DNA from: Pascua guehoae
Taxonomy: Eukaryota > Basidiomycota > Tremellomycetes > Trichosporonales > Trichosporonaceae
Direction: 5' to 3'
Length of the DNA: 64,000 bases
Assembly: GCA_001600415.1 (NCBI GenBank)
Contig: BCJX01000002.1
Location: 2,577,553-2,641,552 of the forward strand
Shown: in pieces, positions 35,056 to 44,808 of the stretch
How the letters are laid out: each line of letters starts with the position of its first letter
Numbering within the stretch: position 1 is the stretch's first letter
Notes under the pieces: generated by a model
What the model was told of the DNA's origin: nothing
Databases searched by the model: none
What the model saw: the letters and a program-made list of their open reading frames with translations, nothing else
Position numbers and translations under genes: made by a program

Positions 35056-36224
35056 ATGACTCTGCGCCTCGGCCTCGCCCTCCCGCTCCGGCGGCCATTG
35101 TCGCTGTCGACGCCACTCTCGGTCGGTCTCCGGAGCAGGGGCTACGCCACGCCGTCGGATCTGCCCATGGCCGACCCCTCGCCGCCGCCTGCGCGACCGC
35201 CCGTCCGCGACCCCGTCGAGCCGACGACGTTTGACGGCAAGGCTGCGCCGCGCGACATTCACAAGCGGCCCAAAATGCGCTTAGGGATGCCGCAGGGCAA
35301 GGGACAGCCGTGGGACAAGGACCACCAGGCGCGCATGGAGCAGCGGCGCTACGACGAGAGCATGGCTACCGCGTTTGCGGGGCCGAGCAAGCCGCGCGCA
35401 GTCTACACCAGGCCGTACCGCGACCTCCCTGTGCTCAAGGTGTGTGTGTGTGCTTTTTCTGCAAAGACCGAGGGACGAAGTGGTGTGTGTGTACCATGCT
35501 GACGATGGACAGAGCAGGATACCATTGTGTAGGTAGAGACTCCCGCATCGGCATCTCGTGACAGCCCCATCTCACCTCCACAGACATTGCGCTCGCGACT
35601 CTTGGCCTCGGCGCGTGGGGCCTCTTTATCCTCTACGCAACCAACAATGGTGTGTACACCCTTTTCCTCACCCACTGCTGACAGGACCCAGAGCGCTTGT
35701 CGTCGTCCGTCATGCGCCAGGTCCAGTTCCAGCTGCGTAACTCGACCGAGGTCTCGGCGGCGCTCGGCGACCACGTCCGCTTGGCCGACAACTGGTGGGG
35801 TAAGTCGACACCCCCGAAGACCTGTAAAAGGACACTGCTGACAGCAGGCTTTGGCGAGCCATGGATCTCGGGCGGCGTGCGTCACCTCTTCGGCCTTGGG
35901 GCAACACTGACCTCCCCCAGATCAACCTCATGCAGGGCCGTATCGACCTCCGCTTCCGCGTCCAGGGCACAAAGGGTGGGCATGCACCGCTCAGCACTCG
36001 CGCACACAACCTGCACCCCAGCTGACAACAGACGCCGGCTTTGTCTTCTTCACTGCCATCCGTCCCGAGCAGGCTGCTCCCTGGCGAATCGGTATGTTTC
36101 ACTCTTACCGCCGGCACAGAAATTTCCTGCTCACCCCCCGCGCTCAGTTCGCTACAAGCTCATCCCCGACAATGGCGAGCCTGTGCCGCTTCAGGACAAG
36201 ACTGTCCGCCCCGTCACGCCGTAG
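35056..36224 (+). CDS. COA1: Cytochrome c oxidase assembly factor Coa1
   Basis: Inner-membrane protein that stabilises newly made Cox1 in the MITRAC-type intermediate. Eight exons: 35056-35439, 35513-35528, 35584-35649, 35692-35799, 35848-35876, 35921-35975, 36032-36091, 36148-36224; 264 aa. N-terminal mitochondrial presequence with RSRGYATPSD as a likely cleavage region. Then the family block RPYRDLPVLK, one membrane span (IALATLGLGAWGLFILYA), ERLSSSVMRQVQFQLRNS, WISGGINLMQGRIDLRFRV and GFVFFTAIRPEQAAPWRI. Two exons are tiny (16 and 29 nt), but every phase fits and the joined protein is colinear with the family. Confidence 0.9.
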
Positions 36225-36418
36225 TTGTCAAATGCGGAATCCTGTACAACCAATGCATCATGGGAGTAATAGTGGAAGCGAGCGTGTTGGGAAGCGCGCT
36301 TCAGAGAGAAGCCGGGTGCGCCCCTTGGCACGAATCGCCATCGGTGTGGTGCGGTGCAGCGTGCGAAGCGTGGTTCTGAAGAGCGCTGGCGGTGGACCAC
36401 GTCGTGACCAATATAAAT

Positions 36419-37551
36419 CTATTCGTCGAGCAGCGCGTCAACGAGGTCGGCAAACGAGTCAAACACGGCATCCGGGGGCGTACCCTTCTCCTCGGCTCCT
36501 GGACGATACTTGCCCGTCTTGACTGTACCAAATGCGTCAGCCTTTGTCCAAAGTCTAGAGCCGAATAGACGTACCAAGGATGCGCACGAGCCCGAGCTCC
36601 TGCGCCCCGGCCCCGAGGTCATTGACGACGTCGTCGCCGACGATCGCCACCTCGTGCGGCGCAAGCTTCACCCCATAGACCTGCTCGCAGCGCGCGATTG
36701 CGAGCTCGAAGAATGTCCGCGTCGGCTTGCCCACCACCTCGGCCTCGACGCCCGACGCCGCCTCGAGCGCACGGACGTAGGCGCCAATGCCAAGCGACAG
36801 GCCCGCGGGAGCCTCGGACGTGTCGGGCGCCTGGTGGAATGGGGCAGTATGCGGCGCGATCAGGACGGGTTGCCGATCTGACGCGGGTTCGGCAGGGGAG
36901 CCAGTAGGAGATGGCAGGGGCTCGCGCTTGAGGATCCGGAACGCCGTGTTGAGGTTGTTGTAGCTGAACGCGGGGGGGTGGAGGCCGAGCACGACCGCGT
37001 CCGGAGGCCCAGAGGGGGCAGACCCAAACTCCTCTGCTGCCTCAGAGGAGAGCAGGAGAAACGGCCTGGGGTGGTCAGTTCTGGCAGGTGGAGAGAGGAC
37101 GTACGTTAGACCGCGCTGTTCGACCAGAGTGCGACACGCGCCCAGGGATGTGAGCAGGTCAGCCTGGGTCGCGGTGAGGCCCATCTTGTCGAGGCGGGCG
37201 AGGAGCCGCACTTCGGACTCCTTTGTCGAGTTGGAACTGAGGTTAGCATGTTGGGTGACGGACTCTGAAGGATATGGCGCAGAGACTGAGCCGAGAACAG
37301 GGCACGGGGGAGGTCTATCCCCGCCATACTTACCAGAAGACAAAGGGTATTCTCGCTGCTCGCAGACGTTCAATGGCAGGGACAGCGCCATCCGTCAACG
37401 TGTTGCCCACATGGAGCGTGCCGTTGAGGTCGATAAGGAGTGCGCCGACCTACAGTCAGCGATACGTTAACACCGTGTGGGACTGGGAGGAGCATCGCAG
37501 AGTGCGCCGACATACTTGTCGCCCCTTTAGTGTGTGCTGTGTTCGAGTCAT
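36419..37551 (-). CDS. HAD-superfamily IIA phosphatase, HDHD2/LHPP-like
   Basis: Probable small-molecule or phospho-residue phosphatase; substrate unknown. Exons 37516-37551, 37334-37449, 37105-37236, 36575-37065, 36419-36522; 292 aa. HAD motif I is GALLIDLNGTLHVG (nuc Asp, with Asn for the usual third-position Asp, as in HDHD2 and LHPP); motif II is FVFCSNSTKES; motif III Lys lies in VVGKPTRTFFELA; motif IV is VAIVGDDVVNDLGAGAQELG. The C2-type cap lies between. The tail KTGKYRPGAEEKGTPPDAVF is typical of this subfamily. Convergent with COA1 (195 bp between stops) and divergent from CMR1. Confidence 0.9.
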
Positions 37552-38246
37552 TGCCGTGCTGGAACCGTAGATGGCGATGGGTGAGACAAAAATGATGGAT
37601 GGAGCGGAGATAAAAGCGGATTGGAAAAACAGATGGCAAAGATAAGATCTGGCGGTTCGGGCAACCGCTGGCCGCAGACGATTTGCGACCCAGTCGGCGC
37701 TTAGCCGTCACCAGTTGATCCGTACTGATTCACTTTACATGTCCGCAATGCTCTTTGCTAGACGCGCAGGTCACATGTCCATTGCGTACAGAATTCTGAG
37801 AGTGAGCTGTGGTGCTCAAGCTGTGGGCACCTTGAATCCCGGTCAAGATGCTGGGTGATGTGACGAGTGGAGGCTGCCTATCGGTCAGAACTCTGATCGC
37901 GTCCGTCCCCTTCGAGTCCTTTCCGAAACCAGAATGTGCATGGATCGCATGCGGTTGCGCTATTCTGTAAGCTGATGCATGCATCACGCATCGATCGCAC
38001 AACCATCTCAACTCGGGTACCTGCAACTGGCACATGGGGCACAGGGAGAGAGTGAGAGATGAACATAAGAAGGCGCGGCTGAACCAAATATTGTTAACTG
38101 ACCAAAAGGCGCGCCATTTGGACCACGTGGTATTCGGGTTGACGCGACCGACGCGTCCAGGCCCCAGAAATCAAACATGAACATGACCAAACGATGCGCG
38201 CGCCCTTTGTTATCGCCACTACAATCTCCTCATCGCCAAGCGCACC
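37552..38246. promoter_or_regulatory. Divergent promoter HAD phosphatase / CMR1, with CCACGTGG and ACGCGT boxes
   Basis: 695 bp. CMR1-proximal sites: CCACGTGG (38123-38130) and ACGCGT (38151-38156), the MluI cell-cycle box bound by MBF in other fungi, with a further GACGCGACC beside it. Regulation inferred. Confidence 0.4.
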
Positions 38247-40346
38247 ATGAACACCGAGACTGAATAGTACGCCGTGCCATGCTTTCCGATACTGACAGAA
38301 ACAGCGAAATCGAGCGTCTGAAGACGATCCAGGAGAACCAGGCGCTCCTCAACTCGCTTGGCCTGGACGAGGGCGGCGGGGCGCGTCTCAACCTCGCGTC
38401 GATGGTCAAGCCGTCCAAGCCGGCGCCGCGCACGTCGCGGAAGCGCAAGGAACGGCCGACGGAGCCCGAGGGCCCGCGCCGGCGGTCTGGCCGGCTGGCG
38501 GGGTTAGAGGCCGAGGGGGAGGCGCTTGCCGTCAAGCAGGAGCAGGAGCAGGCCGAGCTCGAGGCGGTGCGTATCGCGAACCGCAAGGAGCGCAAGCAGG
38601 TCATGGCCGTCCGTGACATGGTCGAGGACACGCCCGAGGCACTCGTCCCCGAGCTCGAGACGTTCCTCCCCGCCGTCGCTGAGGAGAAGAATCCCCGCTC
38701 GTACCCACCCTCGTCGACGCCCGCCAAGGAGGCGTACGCGGACAAGGACGCGCTCCCCGCCGAAGTCCGCCGGCTCAAGGCGGCATTTGGGGATGGAAAC
38801 ATGGTGCTCCGCGCCAATGAAAAGGTCACGACGGAGCGGGTGTTCAGCATGGTCGTGCATCCCGAACAGACAAAGACGCTCGTCCTCGTCGGAGACAAGT
38901 ATGGCCAGCTGGGAATGTGCGTGTCGGCATGGCAGTGTGCTCCACACAGCCTCTGTTGGAATCATCACTGACAGCAGATGGGACGCGCTCGGCCCTCCTC
39001 CCGCTGAGGCAGACGAGGACGATAACGGCACGGGACGCATCTGGCGTGTACAGGCTCACGCCCGCAACAGCATCACCTGCATGAAGGTCGACCCAGTGAA
39101 TGGAGGCACTGTGCGTGCAGCTGCGAAACCGCCTTCTTAGCTGACGTGAACCGCAGCTCGTGACATCGTCGTACGACTGCTCATTGCGGAAAATTGACTT
39201 TGCGACGCTCACGTCGACTGAACTGTTTGCGTTTGACGACGAGGACATGCTCATCACCCACTTTGACCTGACGCCGAGCGGGACAGATGCGTGGCTCACG
39301 GATAAGAATGGTGGTATTAGCCACTGCGATTTCCGCGAAGGCGGCGAGCGCAGACGATGGGTCGTGATGGACGAGGGGCGGTCGGCCAAGCTCGGCGGTA
39401 TTAGTGTGAACCGTGAGTATTGCCGACGGGAGGAAGCGTTCAACGGCGAAGAGCTTGCTGGAGTTGATGCTGCCGAGGACGCCGTGTTATTGCTATGACA
39501 GGCAGTGCATAGCAGCTGCCATCTGGCACACAGCAACGACTCCAAGTGGCATCTCCGTACCCCAACAGACACTAACGTGCAGCCACCATGCCGCACTTGA
39601 TCTGTACTGCCGGCAACGACCAACACCTACGAATCTGGGACGTCCGCCATCTCTCACGCCTTACGCCCAAGGCAACTGAGACCCTCGCTCCTCCCGAGGT
39701 GAAGGAGGACGCCGACACCATCCCGCCTCTTCCTACGTACCCGACGAGCAGCATACCCTATGAGCGTGTCCAATCCTACATGTCCAATCCAAAAGGCAAA
39801 GGCCTGCTCCGCGCCAGTTTCCAGCATGGCAAGAGCTGCTCGGCGGCGTACTGGGACCCATGGGGACGGCGGATCCTCACGACGAGCTATGACGACAAGT
39901 TGCGGGGTGAGTAGAACGACTGTGTGACATTCGTGGCGAGCTGCATCAGGGCCGCACTATCACTCTACGACGCTCCATACACCCACTTGCTAACATCAGT
40001 GTTCACCCTCAACCCCCAGTCATTCATGCTCGACGCCCCCATTGCACCGACCCACTTCAAGCCGTCCCGCATCATCCCCCACAACTGCCAGACGGGCCGG
40101 TGGCTGACCATTCTCCGCGCCCAGTGGTCACTCAACACGGAATACATGCCGCACTTTACCATTGGCAACATGAAGCGCAACCTCGACGTGTTTGCCGCGA
40201 CCGGCGACCGCATCGTCAGTCTCTGGGCCGACGGCGTCACGGCCGTCCCCGCAGTCACGGCGTCGCATCCCAACCGCGTCGACTGCGTGGTGGGTGGGAA
40301 TACGTCGGGGAGGATACAGCTGTGGACCAAGGCGGACGGCGCGTAG
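38247..40346 (+). CDS. CMR1: WD40 DNA-damage-binding protein Cmr1 (WDR76 family)
   Basis: Nuclear WD-repeat protein that binds UV-damaged DNA and joins replication-stress foci. Exons 38247-38266, 38305-38916, 38978-39110, 39157-39412, 39583-39906, 40000-40346; 563 aa. The 20 nt first exon plus exon 2 gives MNTETEYEIERLKTIQENQA, the family's N-terminal helix. A basic linker (PRTSRKRKERP) follows. The propeller carries IWRVQAHARNSITCMKVDP, LVTSSYDCSLRKIDF, LICTAGNDQHLRIWD, and the Cmr1 signature FKPSRIIPHNCQTGRW with PHFTIGNMKRNLDVF near the C terminus. Starting at the ATG at 38279 instead would read through from intron sequence and lose the conserved start. Confidence 0.9.
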
Positions 40347-41787
40347 TGTGGTGGCGTGAGCGATTGTCGAGACAGCAGGGAGAGTGCTAGTTGGACTAAG
40401 GTACGACGAGGAAGACGGCGGTTGGTTTTTTGAGTGTCGTGTCTCTTTGGTTTGTCGTTGAGTCTTGCTGCTTCATCTCTAGTTATTGGAAGTATGCACC
40501 AGTCTGTTGTGTGCTACGATTTTGCATGCCAGGTTCTACAGGTGTAAAAAAGGAACGAGAATGGGGTAGGGATGCGGGGGCATGCAGATGTTAAACAGGG
40601 GTAGACTTGCAAGAACAGGCCAGTCTGACCCTGCGCTACTTTTCGTTCGGTCTCAACACCCTCTGCACAGTAGGTCGCACACAGGCCTTGATGCATGGAG
40701 AACAGGGGGCCGAGGATTGACATTGGCGTGGTGGCAGAGAATGGGACTTGGCCATGCCACTTCCGTCTCGGAGGTCAGACACCCATCACACGGGGCCACG
40801 GACCCTATCGAGTCGGGCCACACCCATATTTTCACCAAGTGCAACGCTTGGCACACTTGGCACACTGCCCCGGCCCTGCGCGGTGCAGGCTGATCACCGG
40901 GATGCAAATGGGCCCAACATTGCCGTTGCATGGCGGTGTTGGCTATGTACCTCGCGGACACTGCTTCCGCCAGATACCCCGCGGCCGGGTCGATGAGCAT
41001 GTCGGCGCCACAGCACCACAACGTGACCATGCTGCTCTGATCTCTGATCTCCCCGTGCAGGGATTGTCAGCTTGTCTCTGTCGCTGGCCACCTGCTGTAC
41101 TGCTGTGCTCGTTGGGCCGCATCCGTCTCGCTCTATCGCATGCTGGCAGCACCGCCGCAATGACGGCCAGGGGTTTGTTCAATCCACATCGCCTTGCGGC
41201 CTCGCGACACCAGGTTCACATAGATTGAACCGCCTGCCCAGCCTCCGACGCCGGCACCTGCGAGGGATATACAGTTGGATGCGGTGCCGTGCCGCACCCG
41301 GATCATTCAGGGGTGACGGCGGTGTAAGGCTGTGGCCGGGGCTCTTGGCACGATAACAAGTAGTAGTGGTGCCTTGTTTTCTTGCGTCCGAGATGGGTGC
41401 CATCGACTGCGGCGTGGGTCGTTTCATCCGCATCGCGGGGCATTGTTGAGCTGGTGGCTAGGGGCTAGTGGCTAGTGTACACTTTGGATATCTTGAGGTG
41501 GCTCAGTTTGCCGCTATCAGATCAGATTGCGCCTGTATCATTTTTGAGATGCTGCATTTACAGCGCGTCTCCATTTGGAGGTTCAAAAGGCAGGCACGCA
41601 CAGCCTCGCCGTTGTTTGCACATGTGCATATCGCAGGAACGTGTACGTGTTTAGAGTTGTGGGACGGTCGCGTGACCTCTCCCAAGGCCGGCCACTACTT
41701 AAGCCCAAGCCAAGCTCCCTCACTTGGTCTCTTCACAAGACCCCCCGCACCTCTACACTCCTTGACCCCTCAGCCCAACCATCCCCA
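40347..41787. other. 1.4 kb intergenic region
   Basis: No gene supported on either strand. The end next to 41788 is a C/T-rich leader typical of a 5' UTR. Confidence 0.5.
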
Positions 41788-42237
41788 ATGTCAAGCGTCC
41801 CAATGTCAAGCCCATCCGCAATGTCAAGCCCATCCGCAATGTCAAGCGTCCCAATGTCAAGCGTCACGACCACCTCGACAGTGTCGGGCTCCATGCCCGT
41901 GCCCACTGCAGCCGTCTCGTACAACAGCAGCATTCCCGAGGGCCACGCCGCATGTTCGGTGGGCAACTACACCGTGTCGAACGCGTGCTGTGCCCAGTTC
42001 GACGGCACCGCGTACGTCGTCGACAGGGGTGACAACAGCGAGGCCCCAAACTGCTACTTTGAGGGCACCATAGATCAGTACACAGAGTGCGTCTGGGCCT
42101 TGGATCCAACCCTCCCCTTCATCTGCCTGGGGCCCACGACGAATGGCGCCGTCCGAGCCGTCGTTCAGCGTACCACTGCCGCGCTCCTCGCTTCGGCTGT
42201 CGCCGTGTCTGTCCTTTCTGTCTTTTCGGTTCTCTAA
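41788..42237 (+). CDS. Small Cys-rich, Ser-rich protein with hydrophobic C-terminal tail (paralogue A)
   Basis: 149 aa, single exon, family not recognised. The first ~40 residues repeat MSSVP/MSSPSA; the core has C-SVGNYTVSNA-CC, then single cysteines in PNCYF, TECVW and FICLG, with N-glycosylation sequons NSS and NYT. The end (AALLASAVAVSVLSVFSVL) is a hydrophobic tail as in GPI-anchor signals. No N-terminal signal peptide is visible, which is odd for a cell-wall protein; an unseen upstream exon or tail anchoring are alternatives. The gene at 50817 shares its layout, the C-x10-CC core and the tail. Confidence 0.7.
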   Translation: MSSVPMSSPSAMSSPSAMSSVPMSSVTTTSTVSGSMPVPTAAVSYNSSIPEGHAACSVGNYTVSNACCAQFDGTAYVVDRGDNSEAPNCYFEGTIDQYTECVWALDPTLPFICLGPTTNGAVRAVVQRTTAALLASAVAVSVLSVFSVL

Positions 42238-42819
42238 AGTGTTTGTTTTGAACGACTATATGGGTGAGTAGAGCACCAACTGCACAACCACGCGTGGGGC
42301 TTGGACTAACGGGCAGTGGTGGGCAGTCCTGTGATACAGGTTGTTGTGGGTTCGTCTCACCACACGCGTCCCGGCCGACGCCATGTCTGTCTTTATATCC
42401 ATGGTGCTTTCTGAATAGTGATAGTGTCGCTGCTTCCTCGTGAGTGGCAGTCCAGCACCACTACCTGCGCGTTTCACCTCGTGCTAACGACCAGCAGTGG
42501 CGGCCCGTTTGTGTTGTGCAGTTTATTCCCCCCGCTGCGTCCTCGATTTGCATGGTCCTTCTTCCCCTCAGAATATATTAGGACATGTATCATTGCTACA
42601 GCCTCCGTTTGAAAAGGGAAAAATAAGGCCACTGCGATGGCAGTTCTGATATACCGGCTACTGCCATCATCTCGGTTGGAGAGACACTGTCTTCAACAGG
42701 CGTGCAAACTATTGAGTCTCTCCTATGCCAAGTGCCTCCCAACCAACAGGCGGCGCAAAGGCCTCTCAGGGCCTCACCCCTGCATCTCAGCACACCTCGC
42801 ATGAAGATCACAAAAAGCA
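42238..42819. other. Intergenic
   Basis: No gene seen; includes the Pol III terminator of the first initiator tRNA. Confidence 0.5.
42812..42816 (-). terminator. Pol III T-run terminator of initiator tRNA-Met, copy 1
   Basis: TTTTT on the minus strand, 3 nt after the tRNA 3' end. Confidence 0.75.
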
Positions 42820-42901
42820 TATCGCCAGCAGGTTTCGATCCTGTGATCTCCAGGTGTCATACAAATATGAGCCTGGCGCTTTCCCACTAAGCCATAGCGA
42901 T
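42820..42901 (-). tRNA. Initiator tRNA-Met(CAT) with 10 nt intron, copy 1
   Basis: Acceptor ATCGCTA / TGGCGAT with an A1-U72 pair and A73, and T-loop ATCGAAA (A54 instead of T54); both mark eukaryotic initiator rather than elongator tRNA-Met. Anticodon stem CCAGG/CCTGG around CTCATA, anticodon CAT, followed by a 10 nt insert (TTTGTATGAC) placed after position 37. The T-stem has one A-C mismatch (ACAGG/CCTGC) not present in copy 2. Confidence 0.85.
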
Positions 42902-43402
42902 AACACTGTTGTATCAAATGTTGCCAACCCGACTGCCGACGCTCAGCCGATCCTGGGACTGACCCAGCAGAGGTTGACCATGGGTCGACGGTCGGACCGT
43001 TCGACAACAGTGTTCGGACCACAGACGAGCATGGGTCGGCGGCGTATATGCCAACAATGCCGCTCGGGTCGCCGGTCCCGTGGGAGGAAGATACTGTTGA
43101 TACCCAAGAAGTAGCCTCGGCCGATGCATCATCACCACTCATTCTAACATGAGACTGATAATAAGTAATGGAGCTGGTCGGGGTGGATGCCAACAGCACC
43201 ATTCCGTGCTCTTGGCAGCCATCGTCTCATTGCAGACGCCATGCAACGTAGCTTACGAGGCACAGTACTCCCCTACGTCAGAGTTGTGAGGATCAAGGGG
43301 GGGATCGCGTCAACGTGTCGCCGGCTTGTCAGAGTGCGATCGTCAGGGTCTAGCATCCGTACCATCCGTGTGTCTAGCCCCTGTTCACCATCAAAAACAA
43401 AG
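42902..43402. other. Spacer between the two initiator tRNA genes
   Basis: No gene seen. Carries the Pol III terminator of copy 2 and an imperfect palindrome around GTCGACGGTCGGACCGTTCGAC (42984-43005, approximate). Confidence 0.45.
43393..43397 (-). terminator. Pol III T-run terminator of initiator tRNA-Met, copy 2
   Basis: TTTTT on the minus strand, 5 nt after the tRNA 3' end. Confidence 0.75.
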
Positions 43403-43485
43403 TATCGCCAGCAGGTTTCGATCCTGCGATCTCCAGGTTCCACCGTTGGTATGAGCCTGGCGCCGTCCCACTTGGCCATAGCGAT
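43403..43485 (-). tRNA. Initiator tRNA-Met(CAT) with 11 nt intron, copy 2
   Basis: Same acceptor (A1-U72), T-loop ATCGAAA and anticodon stem as copy 1, with a perfect T-stem GCAGG/CCTGC. Insert CCAACGGTGGA between A37 and A38. D-arm differs slightly from copy 1. Confidence 0.88.
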
Positions 43486-43956
43486 TGTGTCTGTTTACCG
43501 AATGCGAGGAGGAAGGAAGGGGGCTCGAGTGGCGAGAGACACTATTGGACCAGGCGGTGTATTTCAGCACGACCGCACCATCCTTATCACAAAGTAAGAA
43601 GAGAGTGAGAGCGCTTCGACCAGACGACTGACTTGACAGCTCGCAAAGTATGGACGTGGCAGCACTGACGGCCCTGGCTGCAATGCAGCACCCATAATGT
43701 CAGTGTCGGTACAGTGGTGGCATGCGTCCACAGTTGGAGCTTTGAATTAACGATCGGGAACTTGAGGAGGGCGTGTGCTAGTGATAAAGTGCGAAGAAGA
43801 TCCGAGAGAGAACGAGGAAGACCAGAGAAACCCAGCGAGGAAGGTCAGAGAAACTCAGCGGGTCAGGAGAGGTCTGGGAGAACAAGCAGGAAGCGGGGTA
43901 GCAGTGCCTTGGGGCCGGTAACCGACCTGGTAAGATTTGATGCATACAATGCGGCA
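43486..43956. other. Intergenic
   Basis: No gene seen. A purine-rich (GAGAGAACGAGGAAGACC) stretch lies at about 43790-43890. Confidence 0.45.
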
Positions 43957-44537
43957 TTACAGCATACCGAGGAACTTCTTGACATCGGCCTCGTTGCGGA
44001 AGCCAACTGTACGGGTCAGCAGCGCAAGTGGTCGAAGACCCACTGAACTTGTTCTTGACCTTTCCGTCCTTGAACGCGACAACGGTGGGGAGGGCCGTGA
44101 TCTGTTGGGTGAGAAGCATCCTCCAACTGAACCCACCTTGTACTCTCCCGCGAGTTCGGGGTACTCGTCGACATTGACGGTCATGAGGTCGTACCCGGAC
44201 TCTGGGCCGGTCTGGCTCTTGAGGAGCGGGGTGAGGACGCGGCACGGCTGGCACCAGCTGTCGCGTTAGGCACAACGTCCGAGCTGGGGAAGGACGGTGG
44301 GTAGATGGGGTCACGTACTCGGCGTAAAAGTCGACGAGGACTGGCTTGCTGGACGACGCGTCGAGTGCGCGCGCCTTGAACGCCTGCGGTGTGAGCTGGG
44401 TCCGACTCTACGCAGCTCACCTCAGTGTCCGCGTTCAGGAAGTGGTCCCGCGCAACGGCGGTCGAGTGGAGCGTCCGCCGGGCGGCGAGACGGGGAGCGG
44501 CGACGGCGAGGCGGGTAGAGCGGAGCAAGGAGGCCAT
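43957..44537 (-). CDS. Mitochondrial thioredoxin
   Basis: Small disulfide reductase. Exons 44421-44537, 44319-44383, 44137-44257, 44044-44101, 43957-44006; 136 aa, phases consistent. Residues 1-30 (MASLLRSTRLAVAAPRLAAR) form a presequence, so it is a mitochondrial (Trx3-like) form. The fold is complete: PVLVDFYADWCQPCRVLTP with the redox pair Cys63/Cys66 (WCQPC instead of the common WCGPC), VNVDEYPELAGEYKI, the cis-Pro loop ALPTVVAFKDGK, and the final helix NEADVKKFLGML. The Gln in the active site is found in some mitochondrial thioredoxins and shifts redox potential only mildly. Shares a 271 bp promoter with NUG1. Confidence 0.93.
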
Positions 44538-44808
44538 TTTGAGCGATGGAATATGGTAGATTGGAGAAGGTATCGATGGGTGGTGGGTGACTACTGGTCA
44601 TCATTGCGATCTTTGGTGGAGTTCATCCGTACGGAGAGTGGGCAATCTCCGCTATGTCACGTGATTTTCCAGTTCCCTCCACAAGGTGCGTCAGATGGGG
44701 TGCGGGTGGTGCGTTTCAGCGTTGGCCACCCAAAATCTTCGAACTGCAACTACTTTTGACAACACTGCGCAACATTGAGCCTGCATCGCAGCGAGAGTGT
44801 GAGATACA
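44538..44808. promoter_or_regulatory. Compact divergent promoter thioredoxin / NUG1 with TCACGTGA
   Basis: 271 bp between divergent start codons with a palindromic E-box TCACGTGA at 44657-44664. Confidence 0.45.
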
